Below are positions 10,793-20,798 of a stretch of DNA of 59,228 nucleotides, one piece after another. This stretch comes from Moorena sp. SS36440bin_2. Lineage in GTDB: Bacteria > Cyanobacteriota > Cyanobacteriia > Cyanobacteriales > Coleofasciculaceae. A model generated the notes under the pieces. It ran no database searches and was not told where the DNA came from. It saw only the letters and a program-made list of their open reading frames with translations. The stretch's first letter is position 1; every line of letters starts with the position of its first letter. The stretch spans positions 1 to 59,228 of the forward strand of contig WTKN01000097.1 in assembly GCA_011524395.1 (NCBI GenBank). The letters run 5' to 3'. The position numbers and the translations under genes are program-made.

Positions 10793-11027
10793 TGATTTTA
10801 TACCTCCTACATTTCTGTGTAAAGTTGGCCTCGCCCGGTTATCTTGGCTTTTTCAGCTCGACACACTAGCTTTTCAAATCTCTTTGCTTGTTTAATGCCG
10901 AACACTCTTAGGTCGAAACTGGCCACGCATCCCGACGTATTCTGACCAAAATAACGTTTAATTATCACTAAGTGGGCTGGACTAACCATTTAAACGACTT
11001 GAGCGTTTTGGTTAGATTTGTGGTTAG
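10793..11027 (-). other. 235-nt gap between modules J and K
   Basis: This is the only long gap inside the operon. It has inverted repeats GACTAACC (10980-10987) and GGTTAGTC (11022-11029) near its J side, the second touching the stop codon of J, and a further CTAACC copy between them. A 60-codon open frame spans 10807-10989 but has no recognisable domain and no clear ribosome site. The body looks locally more GC-rich than typical intergenic DNA here. It may be a small non-autonomous mobile element or a structured RNA segment; neither is shown. Confidence 0.4.
10803..10808 (-). promoter_or_regulatory. Strong Shine-Dalgarno site of module K
   Basis: AGGAGG on the minus strand lies 10 nt before a GTG start codon and decides the start of K. 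The other genes in the operon mostly rely on overlap or very short spacing and have weaker sites. K may therefore be translated independently of J. Confidence 0.75.
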
Positions 11028-14000
11028 TCACTCATTTATAAACAAATTCAATTTTTGGTTAATTAAATCTTCTAACTGCTCTTCTGAAAGCTCTTTTGTC
11101 TTGTCTATCAACTCTTCTTGTTTTTTACTATCCTCACTTTCTTTTGTTTCATTAACTAAACTTTGACTATCTTTTATTTTTAGCACTTCTTCAGCTAAAT
11201 AATCTACAAGTTCTCCCACTGTAGGATAGTCAAAAGTTAGAGTAGATGAAATAGAGCAATCTAAACTATTTTGTAATTTATTTCTCAACTCTATAGATGT
11301 CAGAGAATCCATTCCCAAATCAAAAAAACCAGCTTTTAAACTAATCAAATTCTCACTACTCATACCCAATACCTGACTGACCTGACGACAAACATGAGTG
11401 GTTAACAGTGAATATTTCTGACTAGGCAAAGCTTCTTTTAATTGTTCTAAAAAATTTATTTTAGATACCGATAAAGTTTCAACTGGTTCTTTCCAGTCTC
11501 TTAAAAACATCCATTTAGCGGCTTGTTCTTGCCATGCTGGCCAATCAATCGGTACTACTCCCACTTCCACAGCTAAATTACCCATCAGTAAATTGAGGGC
11601 CTCTAATACCTGAGTTGGATTAATGGCCCCCATACCTCTCAACTTGACCATAGTATCTGCACCTATTTCCGCTGCTGCACCCACTTGAGATATTGCACCC
11701 CAATGAATACTCAATCCTGGCAATCCCATACTTTGACGATGATAGGCTAAAGCATCCATAAAAGCATTAGCTGTACTATGGTTTCCTTGACCAGCAGAAC
11801 CAAACAAAGATGCAATGGAAGAAAACATCACAAAAAAGTCTAATGATTGTGTTTTGGTCAATTGATGTAAATACCAAGCACCTTGCACTTTAGGTTTCAT
11901 TACTTTTTCAAAGCTTGACCAAGTTTGATTCTTTAGCACTCCATCGGATAAAACACCTGCTGCATGAATCACTCCTGCCAGGGGAGGAACTGAATTATTT
12001 ATGTTAGAAAATAACCTAACCATAGATTGCCATTCAGATACATCAGCCAGCTCAAATACTACCCTAGCTCCCATTTGTTCCAATTCTGTTAACTTCTCAG
12101 TTGCAGCATCATCTGGCGGACGACGCCCCACTAGCACTAAATGTTTAGCTCCCTGTTCTATCATCCAACGAGATACCAATAATCCCAAACCGCCTAAACC
12201 CCCGGTAATCATGTAGCTGCGATCCGCTTGAAACTTGACTGGTATTTTAACTTTAGTCAAATCGCTTCTGACTAATCGTGGCACATAACGACTGTTTTCT
12301 CGTAAAACCACTTGGTCTTCTATATCCTCTGACCAAATTTCTGAGCAAAGCCTTAATGCTTTTGTTTCTAAACTCTGTTCTGGCTCTAAATCAATTCTGA
12401 CGCAATTTAACTCAGAGTGTTCTAAGTTAATCACTTTTCCTATTCCCCATATAGAAGATTGTGCAACTCCAGCTAGAGGATAATTATTTGTTACTGATTG
12501 CGCTCCTTGAGTAACTAACCATAATCGCGGTAGTTGAGATAATTCCATTTTGACTAATGCCTGCACTAAGAATAAAGTGCTGCCAGTTCCCAACTGGGAT
12601 AATCTTTCTAATTCCTCACCACTGAGATTTATAGCTACTCCACTTTCCATCGTCCAACATTGCACTACCCCATGAAAATTAGATGAGTCGATTCTGATTT
12701 GAGCTACCAGTTGCTCAAAATCTTCGGGATTGTTGGGATTAATCGTAAATTCTTCAGGGGCAAGTTGCCGATATTCCTCTGCTGCCCACACTAATTTACA
12801 TACATCCCCTTGACAACGCAATTGAGTAGCTAAGTTCTCAGCTACTCCTTCTTTATCTGCAAAAATCAACCAATCTTTTGATGGTGTCGTAGAATCTGTT
12901 TCTATTTCAGCCGTAGTGGCTACAATTACAGCTTGTTCAGATAACACTTTTGGCACTTTTGAGGTATCTGGCAAACAAACTACTTCGGAAAAACCAGTTT
13001 CACTCAGTAATTGCTTCCACTTAGGGCGAGTTAGTAGACTATGATTGGGGCGCAACTCTAAGTCTTCATATTTCCACCACCCTTCTAACAATCCAAAAAT
13101 TAAATCTATCCACCTGTAACGAGTTGTTCCTTCTAATAACACCAATATTCCCCCTGGTGCTAATAGCTTTCTCACATTCGCCATAGTTTCACTCATTCTC
13201 GTGGTAGCATGGAGAACATTAGCTGCAATTATCACATCAAACTGGCCTTCCTTTAAACCTTGGCTTGTCGGTTCTACCTCTATATCCAGAGTTTGATAAC
13301 TTACAAATGAATAATCTTGGAATTTCTCCTGAGCTTTGGCAATGAATAAAGAGCCAATATCCGAGAACATATATTGAGTTTGATGAGATGGCAGATGAGG
13401 TAATACATAACTAGCTGTACTTCCTGTTCCTGCTCCTATCTCTAAAAACCTTACTCCTCTGTCTGGGGGTAATTGCTCCAAAGCTTTAATTACTGATTGC
13501 TCTACTAGGGCATTCATCACCTTAGCTGTTGGTGATTCTGCATATAGTTGAGCTGCTGTCGTGAAATCACCTGATGGAAACAGCACTTCTACTGGATTTA
13601 ATGCTCCTCGCATCACATTACCTAGAGACTCAGCACAACGATGGCCAAGAGTCAATTCAGCTTGAGCTTGAGGATATTGACTCAGTAAACTCTGATTTTT
13701 TAGCCCTGGGTTAACTTCATCTAAAATTTTTAATACTCTCCACTCCTCTGAGGTTGAGTCTAGAAAACCTTCCTCTGCCAGAATCTCTAAAAGACGGTTC
13801 AAAAGTCGCTTATGGGTAGGAATTATCCCTAAATTTTTAGCAATAGAATCTGTGGAAAAACTGTCCCCTATCTCATAAACCCATCCCATTTGTTTAAATG
13901 CTTGTATGACATACTCGACACTCAATTCTTCTAAGTAAGTGAGAATTTTTTCATAAACTTCTAAATTTTCTACAGAGATTAATTCTGTTAAATTTTTATT

Positions 14001-17000
14001 GACTTCCTGCTCTATTTGTGCAGGTCTCAATAAGCATTTTGCATCTAACTGATTACCAAAACGACCTTGAAAATGCCATTTTAATTCATATAGCCAATCA
14101 CTTAGACTACTAATATCTAGTTGTTCCTGATGCTGGTTCACTAACAGTTCTAGAATTTTAGGTAATATTTCTATTTCTGTTGGGGATAGTTCTCCAACTT
14201 TCTCCAGTTCTTGAGCTATTTTTTTAGTATTACCTTGGTTGAGTAAATCTACAATTTGAGTTGTTTTGTTATTGCTAACCCCAAGACTATTATTTTGCAG
14301 TTGGTCTGTTGTAGTTTCGATCCAATAACTCTGCCTTTGGAAGGGATAAGTTGGTAATACTATTTTCTGACGAGTGTAATCTCCATCGAATCCTGACCAA
14401 TCTGGTTTAACTCCTCGTACATATAACTGCCCTAAACTCAATAGCATCTGTTGCCATTCATCTACTCCAGGACGCATTGAAGCTAACCATAGCCCTACAT
14501 CTTCTTTTATGCACTGTCGCCCCATCCCCAACAAAATTGGCTTTGGTCCGATTTCTAAGAAGACTTCATATCCGTTGCTTAACAAACTGTTCATACCTTG
14601 AGCAAATCTCACTGGTTGACGAATATGAGTTACCCAGTATTGAGCTGAACTTATACTCTTATCGGCCTTTTGTCCAGTAACATTAGATATAATCTGAATT
14701 TGAGGTTGATTGTAAGTGAGTTGATTGGCCACTAATTCAAATTCTGCCAACATCGGTTCCATCAACGGTGAATGAAAAGCATGAGATACCTGTAATTGTT
14801 TAGTTTTAATTTCTTGGGATTCTAGACTATTACATAATGTCTTAATGACTTCACTTTTACCGGAAATGACCACACTTTCCGGTCCGTTTATTGCAGCAAT
14901 GCTGACAACATAATTTGCTAATCCTAATTTATTTATTAGTAGCTGTACTTGTTCTTCTGATGCCATCACTGCCACCATTTCTCCACCAGAGGATAACTGC
15001 TGCATTAACTGACCTCTAGTAGCAATGATTCTCAAACCATCTTCTAAACTGAACACCCCGGCCACTGTTGCTGCTACATATTCTCCTACACTGTGACCCA
15101 TGACTACATGAGGCTTAATACCCCAGGATTGCCATAATTGAACTAGAGCATACTCTATGGCAAATAGTGCTGGTTGCAGATAACTTGTTTGGTCTAGTAG
15201 AGATGAATCTTTTTCATCTTTTGGATAAATAATTGATAGCAGAGAATATTCTAAAATCGAAATCAAAATCTGGTCGCATTCGTCTATGGCTTGACGGAAT
15301 ACTGGAGCTTGCTGATATAGCTGCTGTCCCATGTTTAAATACTGGGAACCTTGACCTGTAAATAAAAAAGCAATTTTTGGTGAACTTGTGTTGTTGGATA
15401 ACACTCCTTCAAATAGTCCAGCTACTTCCTCTTTAGTACCAAAATTGCTGAGTTTTTGTAATAATTCCTGCTGGTTAGACGCGATCGCAGCTAATCTATA
15501 ATCGAAGTGTCCTCTTCCTGTATTCGCTGTGTAACAAATGTCCGCCAGTTCTAATTCCGGATACTCTTCTAGGTGATTTTTATAACGACTAGCTAATTCT
15601 TCGAGAGCTGTTGCAGTTTTACCTGATAGAGTAAATATATGACATGGGCGCTCTTGACTATCCTGGGGCGTATTACCTTTGATTTGAGTGGGTGCTTCTT
15701 CTAAGATTATATGAGCATTAGTACCACTTGCACCAAAGGAATTAATTCCAGCAATTCTACTACCTTTTTTTACCTCCCAAGAAGTTAGTTCAGTTGGCAC
15801 TACCAGTGGAGTATCTTCCCAGTTAAACTCAGTTGTAGGATTCTTTAGGTGTAGATGAGGTACTATCTGTTGATGCTGTAATTGCAATACAGTTTTGATT
15901 AATCCTGATACCCCTGCGGCTGTTTCTAAATGACTAAGATTAGTTTTTACCGACCCCACATTTAAAGGTTGCTCTCTAGAATCATCTTTCCCAAAAACTC
16001 TTGCCAACGATCTTAGCTCTATAGGATCTCCTAAAGGAGTTCCTGTGCCGTGAGCTTCAATATAACTTATATCCGACGGCTCCAGTTTTGCCATCTTGAG
16101 AGCTTGACGAATTACCTTTTCCTGAGAAAAACCGTTAGGAACTGTCAAACCGCTACTAGGCCCATCGTGATTAATAGCAGAACCTCTAATTACTGCTAAT
16201 ATATTATCTCCATCTGCTTGTGCATCTGATAGACATTTGAGTAAAAGCATTCCGCATCCTTCCCCCCGACTCATACCGTCAGCAGTGGCATCAAAAGTTT
16301 TGCAACGACCATCAACCGACAACATTTTTGCTTTGGAAGTGAGAATCATGCTATCAGGTAGCAAAATGAGATTCACTCCGCCAGCTAAAGCCATTTTACA
16401 TTCCTTCTGTCGTAAACTTTGACAGGCTTGATGAATTGCTACCAAAGAAGATGAGCAAGCAGTATCTATAGACATACAAGGCCCTGTGAGTCCAAAAGTA
16501 TAGGCAATACGTCCGGCTGCCACATTTAAGGGTAGTCCAGTTATTGCATAATTGTCCAGGTTGGTGTTAGATAGATGTTGACCGATTTTTCCATATTCGT
16601 TAATAGTAATACCTACAAATACTCCTATGGAACTACTATTCAATCGTTCAGGGATGATTCCAGCATATTCAAATGCTTCCCAACTAACTTCTAGTAGTAA
16701 GCGATGTTGTGGATCGATACTGAGAGCCTCTCGAGGTGAAATCCTGAAAAATTGAGGATCGAATTGCTCTACCTGTTCTATAAATCCTCCCAAACAGGTG
16801 TACATTTTTCCTGGAGTTTCCGGGTCTGGATCGTAGTATTTATCTATATCCCAACCTCGTTCGGGAACCTCTGTTATAGCATCAATTCCATTAGACAGCA
16901 ATTGCCAAAATTGCCTGGGGTCGTTTGCTTCACCTGGAAAACGACATCCCATACCAATAATAGCAATTGGCTCTGTCATGGAATACTCTTGTTTTTTCAG

Positions 17001-17081
17001 TTTTGCTTTCAACTTCTCAATTACTACAACTGAGCGCTGTAATGGAGATAATTCATTTGAACTATTTTCTTCTTTTTTCAT
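11028..17081 (-). CDS. PKS module J: KS-AT-cMT-KR-ACP
   Basis: This 2017-residue module should add an alpha-methylated unit. An N-terminal docking helix (LSPLQRSVVVIEKL) precedes KS (Cys209), and AT has Ser664 in GHSVGEY and malonyl-type HAFH. The C-methyltransferase spans about 1110-1410, with the SAM motif EIGAGTGST near 1211 and ANVLHAT. KR is at about 1605-1800 and ACP carries Ser1926 in GMDSL. A C-terminal docking helix starts LSEEQLED. The KR keeps the GGLGGLG cofactor motif, but its catalytic tyrosine is His1768 (GNHSTAN), so ketoreduction is uncertain. The same change occurs in A, with which this KR shares the unusual GRRPPDDAA segment. The start codon directly abuts the stop codon of I. 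Confidence 0.94.
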   Translation of the reverse strand: MKKEENSSNELSPLQRSVVVIEKLKAKLKKQEYSMTEPIAIIGMGCRFPGEANDPRQFWQLLSNGIDAITEVPERGWDIDKYYDPDPETPGKMYTCLGGFIEQVEQFDPQFFRISPREALSIDPQHRLLLEVSWEAFEYAGIIPERLNSSSIGVFVGITINEYGKIGQHLSNTNLDNYAITGLPLNVAAGRIAYTFGLTGPCMSIDTACSSSLVAIHQACQSLRQKECKMALAGGVNLILLPDSMILTSKAKMLSVDGRCKTFDATADGMSRGEGCGMLLLKCLSDAQADGDNILAVIRGSAINHDGPSSGLTVPNGFSQEKVIRQALKMAKLEPSDISYIEAHGTGTPLGDPIELRSLARVFGKDDSREQPLNVGSVKTNLSHLETAAGVSGLIKTVLQLQHQQIVPHLHLKNPTTEFNWEDTPLVVPTELTSWEVKKGSRIAGINSFGASGTNAHIILEEAPTQIKGNTPQDSQERPCHIFTLSGKTATALEELASRYKNHLEEYPELELADICYTANTGRGHFDYRLAAIASNQQELLQKLSNFGTKEEVAGLFEGVLSNNTSSPKIAFLFTGQGSQYLNMGQQLYQQAPVFRQAIDECDQILISILEYSLLSIIYPKDEKDSSLLDQTSYLQPALFAIEYALVQLWQSWGIKPHVVMGHSVGEYVAATVAGVFSLEDGLRIIATRGQLMQQLSSGGEMVAVMASEEQVQLLINKLGLANYVVSIAAINGPESVVISGKSEVIKTLCNSLESQEIKTKQLQVSHAFHSPLMEPMLAEFELVANQLTYNQPQIQIISNVTGQKADKSISSAQYWVTHIRQPVRFAQGMNSLLSNGYEVFLEIGPKPILLGMGRQCIKEDVGLWLASMRPGVDEWQQMLLSLGQLYVRGVKPDWSGFDGDYTRQKIVLPTYPFQRQSYWIETTTDQLQNNSLGVSNNKTTQIVDLLNQGNTKKIAQELEKVGELSPTEIEILPKILELLVNQHQEQLDISSLSDWLYELKWHFQGRFGNQLDAKCLLRPAQIEQEVNKNLTELISVENLEVYEKILTYLEELSVEYVIQAFKQMGWVYEIGDSFSTDSIAKNLGIIPTHKRLLNRLLEILAEEGFLDSTSEEWRVLKILDEVNPGLKNQSLLSQYPQAQAELTLGHRCAESLGNVMRGALNPVEVLFPSGDFTTAAQLYAESPTAKVMNALVEQSVIKALEQLPPDRGVRFLEIGAGTGSTASYVLPHLPSHQTQYMFSDIGSLFIAKAQEKFQDYSFVSYQTLDIEVEPTSQGLKEGQFDVIIAANVLHATTRMSETMANVRKLLAPGGILVLLEGTTRYRWIDLIFGLLEGWWKYEDLELRPNHSLLTRPKWKQLLSETGFSEVVCLPDTSKVPKVLSEQAVIVATTAEIETDSTTPSKDWLIFADKEGVAENLATQLRCQGDVCKLVWAAEEYRQLAPEEFTINPNNPEDFEQLVAQIRIDSSNFHGVVQCWTMESGVAINLSGEELERLSQLGTGSTLFLVQALVKMELSQLPRLWLVTQGAQSVTNNYPLAGVAQSSIWGIGKVINLEHSELNCVRIDLEPEQSLETKALRLCSEIWSEDIEDQVVLRENSRYVPRLVRSDLTKVKIPVKFQADRSYMITGGLGGLGLLVSRWMIEQGAKHLVLVGRRPPDDAATEKLTELEQMGARVVFELADVSEWQSMVRLFSNINNSVPPLAGVIHAAGVLSDGVLKNQTWSSFEKVMKPKVQGAWYLHQLTKTQSLDFFVMFSSIASLFGSAGQGNHSTANAFMDALAYHRQSMGLPGLSIHWGAISQVGAAAEIGADTMVKLRGMGAINPTQVLEALNLLMGNLAVEVGVVPIDWPAWQEQAAKWMFLRDWKEPVETLSVSKINFLEQLKEALPSQKYSLLTTHVCRQVSQVLGMSSENLISLKAGFFDLGMDSLTSIELRNKLQNSLDCSISSTLTFDYPTVGELVDYLAEEVLKIKDSQSLVNETKESEDSKKQEELIDKTKELSEEQLEDLINQKLNLFINE

Positions 17082-20000
17082 TTAATCTACCTCCATTAGT
17101 GCTTCTAGTTCTTGGTTAATTATATTTTCTAAATTTTGATCTGATAGTTGCTTGATATTGCTTGATATTTCTGCTTCTATATCGTGTTCATTTGGCATTT
17201 GATTCGGTTTGACTTTTTCTGGCTCCGATGATTTCCAATGCAGTATCTCTTCTATTATGTATTCAGCCAAACTTAAAACATTAGAATGCTCAAAAATCAA
17301 CGCTGTAGGTAAAGAACAACCTATACTATCCTGTAGTCTATTTTTTAGACCAACAGCCATCAAAGAGTCCATACCCATATCGAAAAAACCTTGCTCTGGG
17401 TTAGGAAGTTCAGACTTTCCTACATATCCCAATACATTGGCTACTTCAGCTTGAAGGAAACCTATCAAAAGTTCATAGCGTTCATTTTCTGGTGCTGATT
17501 CCAATTTTTTCCATGACTGTGCTGCTGGACTTGAACCTCGATCTGCTAAATTCTGCGATTGTACCTCAATGTTTTCTAAAAGTAAACTTCTAGTGGTACT
17601 CTCGTAAAGTTGCTTAAATATTGACCAGTTCATGTCAGCAACTATTATGTTAGGAACATTCTGACTTATTAGTCTTGTCGCAACTTCAAGAATATCTGTT
17701 GGCTCCGTAACATTTAATCCTACTCCTATTGTTTGTTGCTGGGCTTCAGGTGAAGAGAAAGCCATCCCACCACTAGCTAAAATTCCTACATTAACTGTTA
17801 ACCCTGACAAGCCAAGGCTTTGCCGATAATGAGCAAAAATATCAAGAAAGTGATTAGCCGCAGCATAATGAGCAAGACCTTTTGAACCAAATATAGGTGA
17901 CATAGAAGAGGGGCTGAAGAAAAAGTCTAGGTTCATATCCAAGGTTAGTTCATGTAAAATCCATGTTCCCAATACCTTAGGACCTAAAACTAAATCCAAG
18001 TCATTAGGAGTAATACATTGTATAGGTTTAGCTTGACTAACACCTGCTAGATGAAAAATCCCTTTCAGTTGTGGACAATAACGTTTAACTTTGTTTAAGA
18101 TCGTGGACATCTCTTCTTGATTTGAAACATCGGCTTGGAATACCAACACTTCAGCTCCTAAGTTCTCCAAATAATCGATCGTCTCCTGGGCTGCATTTGA
18201 AGGAGCACTACGTCCTATCAAAACCAGATGCTTTGCTCCACCCTCCACTATCCAGCGAGCTGTATTAATTCCAAAATGACCAAGGCCACCTGTTATTAAG
18301 TAAGTGGCATCAGGAAGAAAATCTATAGGCTTAGTTTCTTTTGTCAATTTCTGACTATGTACTAAGCGAACAATATAACGTTTTCCACCTCGAAAAACGA
18401 TTTGGTTTTCTCGATCTTGACTCTCTAGTTCCCTCAATAACTGCTTGGCTGTATCTTCAAGACCAACTTCACTATCTAAATCTATAAGTTTGCTTGATAT
18501 ATCTGGAAATTCTGTAGCTATAACCCTTCCTAAGCCCCAGACAGGTGCTTGAGGTGGAGAGGGAGGAACCACTTCTGAACCTACTTTTTGTACATTTTGA
18601 GTTACAAATCCCAGGAATGGCAAAGAGGATGCTGTAATTTTAGTAACTGTTTGCACCAAATTTAGTATGCTTGTGACTGAGCGTAGCCGATCTTTCTGTA
18701 AGGAAGCAACAGTTGTTTCTTGACCTGACTTCACATCTAAACTCCAAAGATGGATAATACCACGACATGGGAACTGATTTGTTTCTAATACTCCCTCAAT
18801 CAGTTTCTGTAAACTTTCTTTGTCTGCCGGGTTAAGATAAATTTCATCTGTATTTTGAATCTGAGATGTTTCGCTACAACGAACAATAATACAACTCTGT
18901 TGTTGCTGTTTGAGCAATTCTACTAACTTGTCAGCAACTCCAAGGCTATCTGCAAATATAATCCAACTGCCAGGCTCTTTATTCAGAAGAAATGAAGGTT
19001 TTTCTTCGGTTTCAGATATCGGCTGGGGTTGCCATTGCATCTCATATAGTAACTCTGAATAATCATCTGCCAAACTGCTGTTGTCAAGTAAGTTATTAGC
19101 TTTATGCATCTGCAAACTATTAACTTCAACCAGTAAGTTACCTTCCAGATCGAATATACGAACATTACCCTCAATTGAATCTTCTTCTCCATCTAAAGAA
19201 GTAGGCAAGGCTGCATAGCTGAACACCTCATCCTTTATTGGTTTATGAACTTGAATATTCTTGATACCTATGGGAAGATATACTGATTCAGTATTCGTAG
19301 ATATTAATGCTGCTCCCATCACCTGATGACAAGCATCCAAGAGTGCTGGATGAATTTTAATTGAATTATGGGAGACATTTTTAGCAGGAATTTTTACTTT
19401 AGCTAGAGCTTCATTTTGACCTAACCAAAGGCTTTCGATTCCCTGATAATTTTCCCCTAGTTGCATTCCAGATTTATCTAAATAGGCATAAAACTCTTGG
19501 GCTGATTTTTGGTTGATACATCGGTTTTTAATTTCTGGAAGAGTATTTTCGACGTGAGATATCAGTTGTGTCTCATCTTTTTCTGCTTGTATGGCTTGGG
19601 ATGAAATGCCATTGGTTAAGTTAGTCAGTTGTGTCTCATCTTTTTCTGCCCCTATAGATTTTGATGAAATGTCATTAGCCAAGTTAGTAGGAAGTTTATC
19701 AAATACCCTTACCTGGGCATTGTAGATTTCTCTAAGTCGATCTAGATAAGGTAGATGTTCTAGAATTAACTCCTTACTTTGACCAAGATCGAGCAAACAG
19801 GCTATTTCATTAACTCCAATAGCATCTAGTTCTTCTATCAGATTAATACAGGTTTCCGGTGTTCCAATTAATCCCCTAGAAGAAGCAAATCCTTCATATA
19901 AAAAATTAACAAATTCGTCCATGTCTTTTTCAGACATCTTGACTTTATCTGGATTATAACCTCTACTCTGGGGTACACCTTGTGCAAATAACTTAAAATT

Positions 20001-20765
20001 AGACTTAATATATTCACAATAAGGACCCCGTATCAATTCCCTTACCTGGTTAAAATCCTCACCAACAAAGGTATGTAACATCATTGATACTATTCCTGTA
20101 TCAGGATCGAATCCATAATCGGCTCTATTTTGACGATAAAGGGCAATTTTTTTGGTTAATTCCTCTATACTTTGTTGACCTAGTAAAGAAGTTAAAATAT
20201 TCGCACCAATTTGTCCTGCTGTAGCGAATGTTCTGGGGCTACTAGCAGCAGTAATCCAAGTAGGTAGTTCTATTTGAACTGGTTTAGGATATATTCTGAT
20301 ATCGACTAAATTGCCATTTCCACTTTTAACTTGAATTGACTCTCCTTGCCAAAGTTTTCTAACCGTTTCTACACCAATAAATAATTCATTATGACGCTCT
20401 TTATATTTTTCAGGAAACATGGCAAAATCATCAGGATTCCATCCAGGGGCAAAAGATATACCCACTCGGCCACCAGATAAATTATCCACAATAGACCAAT
20501 CTTCAGCAATTCTAATTGGGTGATGTAGAGGTAAAACTAAGCTTCCTGATTGTAATCTGACTCTCTGAGTTTCTCTAGCTAATGCAGCATTTATCACTGA
20601 AGGATTTGGATATATACCACCAAATTCTGTAAAATGACGCTCTGGTGTCCACACACTAGAGAAATTATGCCGATCAGCGAACCGAGCACTTTCTATGACT
20701 AGGTTGTATTTATTTCCTATCAAACTATCTTGACTGCTACCAAAGAGCATTAAACCAAACTGCAT
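17082..20765 (-). CDS. PKS protein I: LLM-half DH-KR-ACP
   Basis: This 1227-residue protein completes the module begun by H. Residues 1-345 are a luciferase-like flavin monooxygenase of the natural-product type (SVWTPERHF near 40, NLSGGRVGISFAPGWNPDDF). Such domains in PKS/NRPS lines hydroxylate or oxidise carrier-bound chains. After a linker comes the second hot-dog half of a dehydratase (about 415-590, HPALLDACHQ with Asp477). KR follows (about 755-990, Tyr967 in HYAAAN), then ACP (Ser1134 in GMDSL) and a docking helix (LSDQNLENI). KS, AT and the first DH half are on H, encoded 33 nt upstream. The KR is atypical: FSPSSM replaces the usual FFVCFSS run, and NVG replaces NWG. An AGGA site precedes the ATG. 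Confidence 0.9.
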   Translation of the reverse strand: MQFGLMLFGSSQDSLIGNKYNLVIESARFADRHNFSSVWTPERHFTEFGGIYPNPSVINAALARETQRVRLQSGSLVLPLHHPIRIAEDWSIVDNLSGGRVGISFAPGWNPDDFAMFPEKYKERHNELFIGVETVRKLWQGESIQVKSGNGNLVDIRIYPKPVQIELPTWITAASSPRTFATAGQIGANILTSLLGQQSIEELTKKIALYRQNRADYGFDPDTGIVSMMLHTFVGEDFNQVRELIRGPYCEYIKSNFKLFAQGVPQSRGYNPDKVKMSEKDMDEFVNFLYEGFASSRGLIGTPETCINLIEELDAIGVNEIACLLDLGQSKELILEHLPYLDRLREIYNAQVRVFDKLPTNLANDISSKSIGAEKDETQLTNLTNGISSQAIQAEKDETQLISHVENTLPEIKNRCINQKSAQEFYAYLDKSGMQLGENYQGIESLWLGQNEALAKVKIPAKNVSHNSIKIHPALLDACHQVMGAALISTNTESVYLPIGIKNIQVHKPIKDEVFSYAALPTSLDGEEDSIEGNVRIFDLEGNLLVEVNSLQMHKANNLLDNSSLADDYSELLYEMQWQPQPISETEEKPSFLLNKEPGSWIIFADSLGVADKLVELLKQQQQSCIIVRCSETSQIQNTDEIYLNPADKESLQKLIEGVLETNQFPCRGIIHLWSLDVKSGQETTVASLQKDRLRSVTSILNLVQTVTKITASSLPFLGFVTQNVQKVGSEVVPPSPPQAPVWGLGRVIATEFPDISSKLIDLDSEVGLEDTAKQLLRELESQDRENQIVFRGGKRYIVRLVHSQKLTKETKPIDFLPDATYLITGGLGHFGINTARWIVEGGAKHLVLIGRSAPSNAAQETIDYLENLGAEVLVFQADVSNQEEMSTILNKVKRYCPQLKGIFHLAGVSQAKPIQCITPNDLDLVLGPKVLGTWILHELTLDMNLDFFFSPSSMSPIFGSKGLAHYAAANHFLDIFAHYRQSLGLSGLTVNVGILASGGMAFSSPEAQQQTIGVGLNVTEPTDILEVATRLISQNVPNIIVADMNWSIFKQLYESTTRSLLLENIEVQSQNLADRGSSPAAQSWKKLESAPENERYELLIGFLQAEVANVLGYVGKSELPNPEQGFFDMGMDSLMAVGLKNRLQDSIGCSLPTALIFEHSNVLSLAEYIIEEILHWKSSEPEKVKPNQMPNEHDIEAEISSNIKQLSDQNLENIINQELEALMEVD
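19563..19688 (-). repeat. 63-nt tandem duplication in the LLM-DH linker
   Basis: Two in-frame copies of 63 nt (19563-19625 and 19626-19688) encode 21-residue repeats, each containing AEKDETQL. The duplication lengthens the linker between the monooxygenase and the second DH half. The copies differ at several bases, so the event is not very recent. Confidence 0.8.
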
Positions 20766-20798
20766 ATTTTTTATCCTAATATTAATGTTTGACTATAG

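Noticed and set aside
10807-10989. 60-codon frame in the J-K gap as a gene
   Set aside because: No homology that I recognise and no ribosome site; the gap is better treated as non-coding or element-derived DNA.
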